From an uncultured bacterium (lineage in GTDB: Bacteria; Oederibacteriota; PGYV01; Palsa-1178), in NCBI GenBank assembly GCA_937889595.1, contig CALAOR010000032.1, positions 33,353-97,352 on the forward strand: a DNA stretch of 64,000 bases, written 5' to 3'. Each line of letters begins with the position of its first letter. The stretch's first letter is position 1. This document shows positions 52,156 to 61,500 of the stretch, one piece after another. A program made the translations under genes and the position numbers. Under the pieces are notes generated by a model. That model did no database searches. It had not been told where the DNA came from and saw only the letters and a program-made list of their open reading frames with translations.

Positions 52156-54237
52156 ATGAAAAGAAAAAATAAATTAATTACTGCGGCATTGTCAATGATA
52201 CTTGCCGTGTTTTCCGTAAATATTTCGGCTACGCCGGTTTCCGCCAACGGAAAACTGCATGTGACCGGTTTGCAGCTTATGAACGAGTGCGGGTTTCCCG
52301 TGCAGCTGCGCGGGGTGTCAACGCACGGGCTGCAATGGAATACGGCGTGTTATCAAAATCTGGCGCTGCTTGATTTTGCAGCTTATACTATGAACGCGGA
52401 TGTTTTCCGCATCGCCATGTATGTGGAACAAAACGGATATATGACCAATCCGACTTACTGGACCAGTTATGTTGATACGCTTGTGGACCAGATAGGCAGC
52501 AGGGGCATGTACGCGATAATAGACTGGCACGTTTTGTATGTCCTCAACCAGGCGACCGGCGACCCTAATGTTGATATGGCATCCGCGGAAATTTTCTGGC
52601 AGCATGAAGCCATGCAGCATAAAGGAAAGCCCTATGTGATATACGAGTTATGCAACGAACCGTCGCCCGGAACGGTCACATGGGACATGATAAAAACATA
52701 TGCGAATGATATCATACCCAAGATCCGCGCCATAGACCCTGATTCGGTCATAATATGCGGCACACCGAACTGGTCGCAGCTCGGCAGCGCGGTTGTGGCG
52801 TCCCCACTTTCACAATATTCCAATTTAATGTACACTTTTCATTTTTACGCGGGCAGCCATACGACGGACATGCTCACAAATTATATAAACCAGCTTCCGA
52901 TATTTGTAACCGAGTGGGGCCCGTCCGACTCATCGGGCAATGGCGGGGACAATTATACCAATGCAACGTCTTTTATAAATATAATGGGCGGGGCAAACAC
53001 GGCCGGGGTAACTATCAGCTGGGCAGAGTGGGCCTTGGTGGATAATGGCGCAACTTCATCTGAATTAACGTCCGGCACGTGCGCCGCGTCGTCGATTGGC
53101 CTGTCAAATCTTACTACTGCGGGCAACTATGTTTATACCAATATAAACAACCCGGACAAGAGTTTCATATGCGGTACGTATACCATCACGCCCACAATTA
53201 CCCCGTATGCCGGCACTCCGACAGCCACCTACACGATAACACCCACTTCGACGCAGCTGCCGTGGGATATGATCTATGACGGAGATACGGCGGGGTATAA
53301 ACTTTCAGACGGCGTAGCGGTTCCGAATGCCTGGCTTAATGCCAGCGCCACGCCCGCAGGCAGTATAACGGAAGCCCTTCCCGGGAATCCGGGCAACAGC
53401 ATACATTTGAGCTACGTTACACCCGGCTGGTGGGAGGGGCATTCCTGGTCCCCTAATACGCCAAAAACTATCGGGATCAATAATAATATCGAGTTCGATA
53501 TCCTGGCTGCGTCGGGCAATGTGAAACAGCTGAGGCTTATCCTTGACAGGAACCAAAACCAGTTTGCCGTAATAAACGCGACATCGTCATGGACCACGGT
53601 CAGGGTCCCCTTAAGCACCCTGTATCCGGTAATTCCGGCCAGTATAGCGGAGATAGATTTTGTGAACAATTATAACCAGAATTATTCCGTATTGGTTGAC
53701 AATATAAGGCTGGTCGCGGTGCCGACATTTACAATGACCGTGACAAAAACAGTGACGCAGACGGCAACCATAACGCAGACGCACACTGTTTCACCGACCA
53801 TAACCCTGACCCTTACTTATTCGTCAACCCCCACGATTACGCAGACGCACACCATATCGCCGACATGGTCGGTAAGCCCGACTTTTACAATGACATCCAC
53901 GCCGACGTCCACGCCCCTTCCAAACTCGAAGTTTGTGCAGTTGTCGCAGTGTTTGTCATACCCAAATCCCACGACAGGGAACAAAGTTACTTTCAGCTAC
54001 ACGGTGACGGGATTGGCGGAGAAACTTACAATAAACGTCTATACTTTCGGGGAAAGAAAAATTTACTCTGTTGCACGGGAGAAAGTCACGCAGGGGCCGC
54101 ATACGGAAGTGTGGATACCGGCGATGAAACTGGCAAACGGGCTTTATTACTGGACCATAGAAGGCACAAACGGATCAAGGCCTTCATCAAGGCATGTTGA
54201 GGCGTTTTTTGTGCAACGTCAGATACCAACGCCGTAG
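52156..54237 (+). CDS. GH5 endoglucanase with jelly-roll CBM and class-B C-terminal module
   Basis: 693 residues; AGGAG precedes the ATG. Signal peptide, GH5 domain ('[34 protein letters not shown]') with acid/base Glu168 ('ELCNEPSPG') and nucleophile Glu253 ('IFVTEWGPS'). Residues about 370-520 form a jelly-roll module ('MIYDGDTAGYKLSDG', 'NNNIEFDILAASGNVKQLRLILDRNQNQF', 'YSVLVDNIRLV') like CBM11/30-type binding domains. A short linker with 'ITQTHT(V/I)SPT' units leads to the module ending 'RHVEAFFVQRQIPTP'. Secreted cellulase, close relative of the next gene. Confidence 0.92.
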   Translation: MKRKNKLITAALSMILAVFSVNISATPVSANGKLHVTGLQLMNECGFPVQLRGVSTHGLQWNTACYQNLALLDFAAYTMNADVFRIAMYVEQNGYMTNPTYWTSYVDTLVDQIGSRGMYAIIDWHVLYVLNQATGDPNVDMASAEIFWQHEAMQHKGKPYVIYELCNEPSPGTVTWDMIKTYANDIIPKIRAIDPDSVIICGTPNWSQLGSAVVASPLSQYSNLMYTFHFYAGSHTTDMLTNYINQLPIFVTEWGPSDSSGNGGDNYTNATSFINIMGGANTAGVTISWAEWALVDNGATSSELTSGTCAASSIGLSNLTTAGNYVYTNINNPDKSFICGTYTITPTITPYAGTPTATYTITPTSTQLPWDMIYDGDTAGYKLSDGVAVPNAWLNASATPAGSITEALPGNPGNSIHLSYVTPGWWEGHSWSPNTPKTIGINNNIEFDILAASGNVKQLRLILDRNQNQFAVINATSSWTTVRVPLSTLYPVIPASIAEIDFVNNYNQNYSVLVDNIRLVAVPTFTMTVTKTVTQTATITQTHTVSPTITLTLTYSSTPTITQTHTISPTWSVSPTFTMTSTPTSTPLPNSKFVQLSQCLSYPNPTTGNKVTFSYTVTGLAEKLTINVYTFGERKIYSVAREKVTQGPHTEVWIPAMKLANGLYYWTIEGTNGSRPSSRHVEAFFVQRQIPTP

Positions 54238-54304
54238 GATTTTAAAACGAATTACTAATTACAAATTACTAATGACTAATTAAAACAAAACTTTAGGAGC
54301 GAAT

Positions 54305-55735
54305 ATGGAAAAAAAATGTAGATTTATGACTGCTGTAATGTCAGTGATTCTTGCGGTATTTTCTGTGAATATACTGGCCACGCCGGTTTCCATTAACGGG
54401 AGGCTGCATGTGACCGGTTTGCAGCTTATGAATGAGTGCGGAAGTCCCGTGCAGCTGCGCGGAGTGTCAACCCACGGTTTGCAGTGGTTTTCTTCATGCC
54501 TGACCGATGCCTCGCTTAGTTTCATGCAAACCGGCATGGGGGCCGATATAGTAAGGATAGCCATGTATGTGGATGAAGGCGGATACCTTAATAACCCGGC
54601 CGGATTTACAAGTCAGGTCGACACGCTCGTAGATAAGATAGGCGCCCTGGGTATGTACGCTCTCATAGACTGGCACATACTGCACCCCGGCGACCCGAAT
54701 TTACATCTGGCGGACGCGCGGACTTTCTGGGAGCACGAAGCAACACAGCACAAAGGGAAAAATTTTGTGATGTATGAGATATGCAATGAACCGAACAACA
54801 CATCGGCGACCATCGTGAACAACGCGTACGTGAACCTCACGTATACGGTGAATTGGGCCGTTATAAAATCCTACGCGGACGATATCATACCCAGGATACG
54901 CGCCTTAGATCCGGATGCCGTGATAATCTGCGGCACACCGAACTATTCCAAGCTCGATGCGACTATAGCGACCAATCCACTAAACTACCCAAATGTGATG
55001 TACACTTTTCATTTTTACGCCGCGACACATCCGCTTACAAACCTCACGAATTATGTCGGGTTGACCGGGGCGCTGCCGATATTTTGCACTGAATGGGCGG
55101 CCACTGCGTCTTCGGGCACCGGGACGCTGGATCTTGTGAAAGCCGCAAGTTTTATCGATATTATGAGCGGCAATAATCTTGCCGGAGAGAAAATAAGCTG
55201 GTGCTCGTGGTCGTTCGCGGACAAGCCGCAGTCGCAGGAGACATCAGCCATGCTTCTTGATAATACATGTTCGGGCGGAGTTTATGACGTGTCGCACCTT
55301 TCCCCTGAAGGGAATTTTGTCATGCAAAACTGCCTGAACCCCGCGAAGAATTTCATGTGCGGAACATCCACTATAACACCCACGTTCACCGTGACGCTCA
55401 CACCGACCATAACGCCCACGCCAAATCCAAAGGTTGTAAAAGTGACCGAGTGCCGTTCTTTCCCCAATCCCACTACGGGCGACAAAGTGACTTTCCAGTA
55501 TACGATAACGGGAATAGCGGAAAAACTTGAGATAAATGTTTATACTTTTGGCGAACGTAAAATATATTCAACCGTGAAGACAACCGTGAAGGAGGGAACG
55601 CATACGGAATTGTGGATCCCGACCACGAGGCTCGCGAATGGATTGTATTACTACACCATAGCAGGCACAAACGGAACAAACGTTTCCCGCCATGTCGAGG
55701 CGTTTTTTGTGCAACGGCAGATACCGACGCCGTAG
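54305..55735 (+). CDS. GH5 endoglucanase, minimal form, class-B C-terminal module
   Basis: 476 residues; 'AGGAGCGAATATG' is identical to the context of the preceding GH5 gene. Signal peptide; GH5 domain with acid/base Glu162 ('EICNEPNN') and nucleophile Glu263 ('IFCTEWAA'). Only a TITPT-type linker of about 20 residues and no binding module precede the C-terminal module ('CRSFPNPTTGDKVTFQY', 'YTFGERKIYS', 'LANGLYYYTIAGTNG', end 'EAFFVQRQIPTP'). It looks like a duplicate of the neighbour that lost, or never gained, its CBM. The tandem probably forms one transcript with 52156 (68-base gap). Confidence 0.92.
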   Translation: MEKKCRFMTAVMSVILAVFSVNILATPVSINGRLHVTGLQLMNECGSPVQLRGVSTHGLQWFSSCLTDASLSFMQTGMGADIVRIAMYVDEGGYLNNPAGFTSQVDTLVDKIGALGMYALIDWHILHPGDPNLHLADARTFWEHEATQHKGKNFVMYEICNEPNNTSATIVNNAYVNLTYTVNWAVIKSYADDIIPRIRALDPDAVIICGTPNYSKLDATIATNPLNYPNVMYTFHFYAATHPLTNLTNYVGLTGALPIFCTEWAATASSGTGTLDLVKAASFIDIMSGNNLAGEKISWCSWSFADKPQSQETSAMLLDNTCSGGVYDVSHLSPEGNFVMQNCLNPAKNFMCGTSTITPTFTVTLTPTITPTPNPKVVKVTECRSFPNPTTGDKVTFQYTITGIAEKLEINVYTFGERKIYSTVKTTVKEGTHTELWIPTTRLANGLYYYTIAGTNGTNVSRHVEAFFVQRQIPTP

Positions 55736-55919
55736 ATTTTAAAAATAATTACTCGACTTTGGCAAATTTACTCCACAAGGATAAAGCGTAGCTTTCAGTA
55801 ACCATTGGTACTAAAAATTTGACAAAATAATAGTGGTGGGTATAATGCCGTTATCTATATACAACCATTATTGTGATTTTATAAATAGAACAAATATGTT
55901 TATATGTGTTTTTTAGAAC

Positions 55920-56010
55920 TCGTAGAGAGGGGGCTTGTCCCCCTCTAAAATGCTGGCCCCAGTTATCCGCCCAGCCCAGATTGAGAAGGGGACGAGCCCC
56001 TTCTCTACGA
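55920..56010. repeat. Composite inverted-repeat element
   Basis: TCGTAGAGA and TCTCTACGA bound the element. Inside lie two hairpins, GAGGGGGCTTGTCCCCCTC and GAAGGGGACGAGCCCCTTC. The boundary motif also occurs in the 73-bp units at 36.9-37.0 kb. No gene is seen elsewhere in 55735-56116; AAATTTGCCAAAGTCGAGTAAT-type sequence (about 55750-55775, reverse sense) recurs at 58265-58295. Confidence 0.75.
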
Positions 56011-56115
56011 AAATTATTTTGTTTATAACTATTCTGTTTAGTTACAATAGTGCTTGTATATAAAAAAGCAGGTGGTCCGGCTAATAAAATAAAACATTTA
56101 CAGGGAGAAACAGAA

Positions 56116-57078
56116 ATGAAAAAAACAGTTTTATTTTTTGTTTTGGTTTTAGCTGTTGTATTTAGTGTTATTACGGGATGCAAAAAGAATTCATCACCAT
56201 CAGGCCCGGTTGCAACAGTGACAATTGATTATTCGGCGCTGGCATCAGTTCCCAGCGGGACATTTACTCAAACCGACGGAACAAACATGTTCAGCCACAC
56301 AATCTCTGCTTTTAAAATGGGAAAGTATCAAGTAACGTATAACTTATGGTACACGGTGTATCAGTGGGCAATAGCTAATGGTTACGTTTTTCAAGATGCA
56401 GGCACAGAGGGTAGCGCAGGAACAGCAGGCGCAGCGCCTATGGCTTTGGCTCAACCTGTAACAACGGTTAATTGGCGGGATGTTATAGTGTGGTGCAATG
56501 CGTATAGCATGAAATCCGGATTGACGCCGGTGTATTATTCAAATTCTGGTTTTAATACAATAATTAAGAGTTCTGCAGATGGGGCATATGGAAGCAGCAT
56601 AAACACAACAGCAGGGAGTTTTGATAACCCGTACGTAAACTGGAGCGCAAACGGATACAGGCTTCCTACAGAAGGTGAATATCAGTATGTGGCAAGCTAT
56701 CAAGACGGAATAAATTGGACGCCGTATGATTATGCCAGCGGAGCCACAGCGGTCTATACCAACGCAGCGGCAACCGGGCTTGTGGCGTGGTATGCTGCGA
56801 ATTGCAGCAGCATGCAGGCTGTAGGCGGTAAAACAGCAAATGCGCTGGGTATTTATGATATGTCAGGCAATGTATGGGAATGGTGCTTTGACTGGTCTGG
56901 AACTTATCCAACTACAGCAACTACAAATTATACAGGACCTGCGAGCGGCTCCTTCCGCGTGGAACGGGGCGGAAGCTACGACTACAACGCGGACACACTA
57001 CAGGTGAGCTACCGCTTCATCGGCTCCCCGGGCAACGCGTTCTACGACATTGGCTTCCGTTTTGCGAGGACCAATTAA
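56116..57078 (+). CDS. FGE/sulfatase-modifying-factor-fold lipoprotein, candidate DGR target 1
   Basis: 320 residues from ATG 56116 (GGGAG upstream). Lipobox 'VITGC' with Cys near residue 20. The body has the formylglycine-generating-enzyme/C-type-lectin fold: 'FKMGKYQVTYNLWYTVYQWA', 'PVTTVNWRDVIVWCNAYS', 'GYRLPTEGEYQYVA', 'ALGIYDMSGNVWEWCFDW', then 'RVERGGSYDYNADTL...IGFRFART'. The FGE catalytic cysteines are absent, so this is a binding protein, not an enzyme. The last about 40 codons switch abruptly to C-ending codons, as in diversity-generating-retroelement variable regions. A surface-displayed variable receptor is inferred. Paralogue follows at 57231. Confidence 0.85.
   Translation: MKKTVLFFVLVLAVVFSVITGCKKNSSPSGPVATVTIDYSALASVPSGTFTQTDGTNMFSHTISAFKMGKYQVTYNLWYTVYQWAIANGYVFQDAGTEGSAGTAGAAPMALAQPVTTVNWRDVIVWCNAYSMKSGLTPVYYSNSGFNTIIKSSADGAYGSSINTTAGSFDNPYVNWSANGYRLPTEGEYQYVASYQDGINWTPYDYASGATAVYTNAAATGLVAWYAANCSSMQAVGGKTANALGIYDMSGNVWEWCFDWSGTYPTTATTNYTGPASGSFRVERGGSYDYNADTLQVSYRFIGSPGNAFYDIGFRFARTN
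56947..57070 (+). other. Putative DGR variable region (copy 1)
   Basis: Codons here are nearly all NNC/NNG, whereas the upstream gene body uses many A/T-ending codons. Where the paralogue at 58077-58200 can be aligned, differences fall on first and second codon positions of putative AAC codons (for example TAC/TTC, GAC/AGC, AAC/AGC, GAC/GGC, TTC/AAC, ATC/CTC). That is the expected result of adenine mutagenesis. Flanks (GGACCTGC.AGCGGCTCC and TTTGCGAGGACCAATTAA) are conserved. Confidence 0.65.
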
Positions 57079-57093
57079 CATTTTGGATTTTTA

Positions 57094-57108
57094 TCCAGCT
57101 TTGCTGGA
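57094..57108 (+). other. Hairpin just downstream of the variable region (copy 1)
   Basis: TCCAGC-TTT-GCTGGA, 15 bases after the stop codon. The same hairpin follows the second gene at 58238-58252. Known DGR targets have a short stem-loop/cruciform at this position that marks the cDNA entry site. Confidence 0.6.
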
Positions 57109-57230
57109 GGGAGTGTTGTAATACTGCAGATCGTTGTTTTTATGGAATAAAAACTTACGAGATGCAGTCCTGTGTGATTTTGTTTCAACAATAGTTTTTC
57201 AAAATAAATATCATCAAGGGAGAAACATAA

Positions 57231-58214
57231 ATGAAAAAAATGATTTTATTTTTTGTTTTGGTTTTAATTGTTGCATTTGGTGTTATTACAGGATGTAAAA
57301 AGAATTCATCACCGTCAACACCAGTGGCGACAAATGTTCCGACACCTATTGCTTCTTACACTGATCTTGCATCAGTTCCCGGCGGTACATTTACGCAGAC
57401 CGACGGAATAAACAGCTTCAGCCACACAATATCTGCATTTAAAATGGGAAAGTACCAGGTAACGTATGATTTGTGGTACAAGGTGTATACGTGGGCCGTT
57501 GCCAACGGTTATACTTTTGCCAATGCAGGCGCAGAAGGCAGTAACGGAACAGCTGGCGCCACACCGACCACTTTGTCTCAGCCTGTAACAACTGTCAACT
57601 GGCGGGATGCTATAGTGTGGTGTAACGCATTTAGCCAGAAAACAGGTTTGACTCTTGTGTATTGTTCGGATGCAGGATTTACCACAGCGATTAAGAGTTC
57701 TGCTAACGGGTTATATGGAAGTAGTGTAAATACAACGGCAGGTAGTTTTGATAATCCATATGTGAATTGGAGCGCAAACGGAAACAGATTGCCAACAGAA
57801 GGAGAATATCAGTACACGGCAAGCTATGAAGACGGGACAGCCTGGACGCCGTATAATTATGCCAGCGGAGCAACAGCGGCCTATACCAACGAAGCGGCCA
57901 CGGATCTTGTAGGATGGGATAGTGTAAATTCAGGCGGAACCACAAACGCTGTAGGTAGGTTAGCCGCAAATGCGCTTGGAATCTATGATATGTCAGGCAA
58001 TGTATGGGAATGGTGCTTTGATTGGTATGGAACTTATCCGGCTACAGCATCAACAAATTATACAGGACCTGCTAGCGGCTCCGGCCGCATTTTACGGGGC
58101 GGGAGCTTCAGCTACAGCGCGGGCATCCTGCGGGTGGGCTACCGGAACCTCGGCGGCAGCCTCCCGTTTGGCGCGGACAGCAGCTACAGTTTCCGCTTTG
58201 CGAGGACCAATTAA
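57231..58214 (+). CDS. FGE/sulfatase-modifying-factor-fold lipoprotein, candidate DGR target 2
   Basis: 327 residues, GGGAG upstream of the ATG, lipobox 'VITGC'. Same architecture as the gene before it ('FKMGKYQVTYDLWYKVYTWA', 'TTVNWRDAIVWCNAFS', 'GNRLPTEGEYQYTA', 'MSGNVWEWCFDWYGTY'). The C-terminal 40 residues ('RILRGGSFSYSAGILRVGYRNLGGS...SFRFART') differ strongly from the paralogue although the final 'FRFARTN' and 3' flank are identical. It contains two more codons in the variable stretch. Probably a tandem duplicate whose tip has been diversified independently. Surface ligand-binding role inferred. Confidence 0.85.
   Translation: MKKMILFFVLVLIVAFGVITGCKKNSSPSTPVATNVPTPIASYTDLASVPGGTFTQTDGINSFSHTISAFKMGKYQVTYDLWYKVYTWAVANGYTFANAGAEGSNGTAGATPTTLSQPVTTVNWRDAIVWCNAFSQKTGLTLVYCSDAGFTTAIKSSANGLYGSSVNTTAGSFDNPYVNWSANGNRLPTEGEYQYTASYEDGTAWTPYNYASGATAAYTNEAATDLVGWDSVNSGGTTNAVGRLAANALGIYDMSGNVWEWCFDWYGTYPATASTNYTGPASGSGRILRGGSFSYSAGILRVGYRNLGGSLPFGADSSYSFRFARTN
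58077..58200 (+). other. Putative DGR variable region (copy 2)
   Basis: GC-rich stretch dominated by NNC codons (AGC, TAC, GGC, CTC, TTC), matched to copy 1 at the conserved scaffold codons CGG GGC GG(A/G) AGC and GTG. The conserved end TTTGCGAGGACCAATTAA probably corresponds to the initiation-of-mutagenic-homing side. Confidence 0.65.
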
Positions 58215-58237
58215 AATTTTGGATTTTTACCTTTTTA

Positions 58238-58252
58238 TCCAGCTTTGCTGGA
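58238..58252 (+). other. Hairpin just downstream of the variable region (copy 2)
   Basis: TCCAGC-TTT-GCTGGA, 23 bases after the stop. Identical to the copy at 57094-57108 although the bases between stop and hairpin differ by an 8-base insertion. Confidence 0.6.
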
Positions 58253-58298
58253 CTTTATCTATTCAGGCAAATTTGCCAAAGTCGGGCGAATTACTAAA

Positions 58299-58371
58299 TA
58301 AAACATGGCTTTATGACCGGCTAAAAGGTGCGATATTTTCGATTTAATTAGGTCATTAGTAATTCGTAATT
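58299..58371. repeat. Second copy of the AT-rich dispersed repeat
   Basis: AAAACATGGCTTTATGACCG, then GCTAAAAGGTGCGATATTTT, CGATTTAATTAGGTCATTAG and TAATTCG match 52055-52132 closely. The rest of the 58214-58587 gap holds no gene; a TATAAT at 58565-58570 is a likely -10 element for the GH116 gene. Confidence 0.75.
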
Positions 58372-58586
58372 GCCTTATTTGAACCCGTTCAAATTACATA
58401 AAACAATAACAAAATAAAGCAAAAATACCATTTGATTTTCTTAATTTCATGCCATATACTCTTTGAAATGCTGTTGTACGCCTTGAAAAAGCATTTTTTA
58501 AACGATTAACAGCAGAACTATTTTAACGGATAATTGTCCAATATTATGACAAACAAGGTCTTATTATAATTATGAGGAGAGTTTAC

Positions 58587-61500
58587 TTGAAAAAAGTATC
58601 CTGGATACTGTTAATGCTTTGCGCGGCAATCGCGCCTGTATCTATTTCAGCATCCACTATTATCCCGTCGCAGGCCTGGACCCGCGATATTAACGGGGCA
58701 GGGTATAAGGACGGCGCCCCTATCGGCGGTTTTGGAGCGGGCATGGTGACGTGGCGGTTAAACGGCAATTTTTACAAGACCAGGCTGGACATAGGGGCAG
58801 GCAGCGATGACGGCACGGCGTTTGTCGACGACACGAACTGCAAGTTTTTTCTTTACCAGAAACCCGCCGGCGGCTCTGCATCCATGAAACAGCTCGATGC
58901 CGCAACCCTTGGCAGCGGACAGGCGTCATATTATTCGCTGTTCCCGAAATCATGGGTCGACTATTACGGCAGCCAGTTCACGGTGAAGTCAAAAGTAACG
59001 CAGTTTTCCCCCATAATTCCCAATGATTACCAGCGCACGAGTTATCCGGTCGGCATATATGAATGGGAACTTTCAAACCCGACCTCCGTGAGCGTCGACG
59101 CGGCTATAATGCTCACATGGCAGAATAATTATTCGGGCGCGTCCGCGTCGGCCGTGACAGCGGCCGGTAATTTCCAGGGCATAGTGCTTAAAAGCGGGAT
59201 CACAAACCCGGCGGCAAAGAACCAGGGCGAGTTCTGCCTCGGCACAATAGGCGGGGCAGGGGTGACAACCTCGTATTTATCCGCGGCATCGCTTGCGAAT
59301 TTGACAACTGATTTTTCCGCGGACGGCGTGCTTTCAAATACCGTCGGGAACAACACGATAGGCGGCATAGCTTTTAAGGTGACCCTCGCGCCCGGCGCCT
59401 CGGTGAAGATCCCCATAGTCGTTTCATGGGATATACCCATAGCCCAGCCGTCGACCGGCTCCAAGTGGTACAGGGAATATACGCGGTACTGGACAAGGTC
59501 AGGCACAAATTCATGGGCCATAGCCCAGGACGCGCTGACGAATTACGCGTCTTACGAATCGCAGATAGATACGTGGCAGAACTCGGTGCTGACAAACGCG
59601 TATTATCCGGATTGGTTAAAAACAATGCTGTTCAACGAACTTTATATTTATTTTGACGGCGGCACGATCTGGGAAGCGGGAGCAGCCTCGGGCCAGGCTG
59701 ACGATGCGACCGAGGATATGTTCTCGCATTTGGAATCATATCTTTATGAATTTTACGGCACGTCTGACGTGCGTTTTTACGGCTCGTGGGCCTTATTTTT
59801 AAACTGGCCGGACATAGACAAGCAGGCATTAAGGCAGTTTTCAGATTCCATTTCCACGGCCCGCGCGGACAGGCCCGCAGCGCTCGGCACTTGCGCGCAC
59901 GACTTCGGCGACCCCACAAATGTTTTTCAGCAGTGGAACGCGTATATATACCGCGATTCCACCACATGGAAGGACTTAAACTCCAAGTTCGTGCTCATGG
60001 TTTACCGTGATTGGCTCCTGACAGGTTCCACGGACACGACTTTCCTTACATACTGCTGGAATTCGGTGAAGACGGCTATGACAAAGGTTCACAGCCAGTG
60101 CGCGGCCGACGGCCTGCCGCAGTCCGCGGGCATAGACCAGACATATGACGACATGGGCCTGACAGGCTCCACTTCGTACTGTGGTTCGCTCTTCCTCGCC
60201 GCGTGCCAGGCGGGCCAGAAAATAGCGCAGGCCATGGGGGACGCGGGGACGGCTACAACATACCAAAACTGGTTCAATACAGCACAGGCGAGTTTTGAAT
60301 CAGAGTTATGGACAGGCAGTTATTATAAGATCGATACGGGCAGCACCTCGCCGACCAGGATAATGAGCGACCAGCTTTGCGGCCAGTGGTATTCAAAGGC
60401 GCTGGGTCTGGGAGGCGTGGTTTCCGACGCGCATGCGCAGTCGGCATGGCAGAAAGTTTACGACAATAATTTCAGCCTGTTTGACGCAGGCACGCATGGC
60501 ATATGCAATGTCTTTACAGCCGGAGGCGCCATAGATAATTCCACTCCGCAGACCAAGGAATGCTGGGTCGGAACATCATGGGGCGCTGTTTCAGGCATGG
60601 TGCAGGAGGGAATGACGGCCCAGGCAGGCGCCATAGGGCAGAGTCTTTATAATACCATTTACAATACCGGGCAGTTTTGGTTCAGGACACCTGAAGCATG
60701 GACCACGGGCCTGGCCAGCCCGAGGGCATTTTATTATATGAGGGGGACGACCGTATGGGCCGCGAAGCGGGCTTATGACCTGCTGCCAAATATGTGCAGC
60801 CCTTATACATGCACTCCGCTGCCCACGTCGACATTCACCAATACGCCGTCCCCGACACCTACCGTGAACCAGTGCGCAACCTCGTACAGGAGGGTAAATT
60901 GCGGCGGACCGCAGGTCACGGATTCGCTCGGCCAGATATGGTCCGCGGATCAGGCTTATGCAACAGGCGGATGGGGCTATATGGCCGGGTCAAATGAAAC
61001 TTCGACAACACACGCAATCACAAATACCAATACCACGGACCAGGCGCTGTACCAGACAGGGCACTGGGCTTCGGCGCTTGAATACAGGTTTACCGTACCA
61101 AAGAACGGCCCATGGCGCGTCAGGCTGAGGTTTGCGGAAATAAATTTTGCGTCCGCGGGCCAGCGCGTATTTAGTGTATCCCTGGGGGGGCAGCAGGTTT
61201 TAAGCGGGTTTGATATAGTGGCGGCCTCCGGCGCGGAATACGCGGCTGTTGATTATACTTTTGACACAACAGTCAGCAATGGGATATTGGATATAACCAC
61301 TACAAACGGCGTCGATAATCCAAAAATTTCCGCAATAGAGATCCTCGACGCTTCCACGCTTTGTACGCCCACCAATACTTCCACGAATGTGGGGTCGTCC
61401 ACAAGGACGCCCACGGTCACTCCCACGAGTACCAACTCCCCGTATTATTCGGCGACATGCACGCCCACCAATACGTCCTATTACAGTCCCACGATAACAA

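Noticed and set aside
56116..58214. Active formylglycine-generating (sulfatase-maturing) enzymes
   Set aside because: The fold matches but the catalytic cysteines are absent and the proteins are lipoproteins; no sulfatase gene is nearby.
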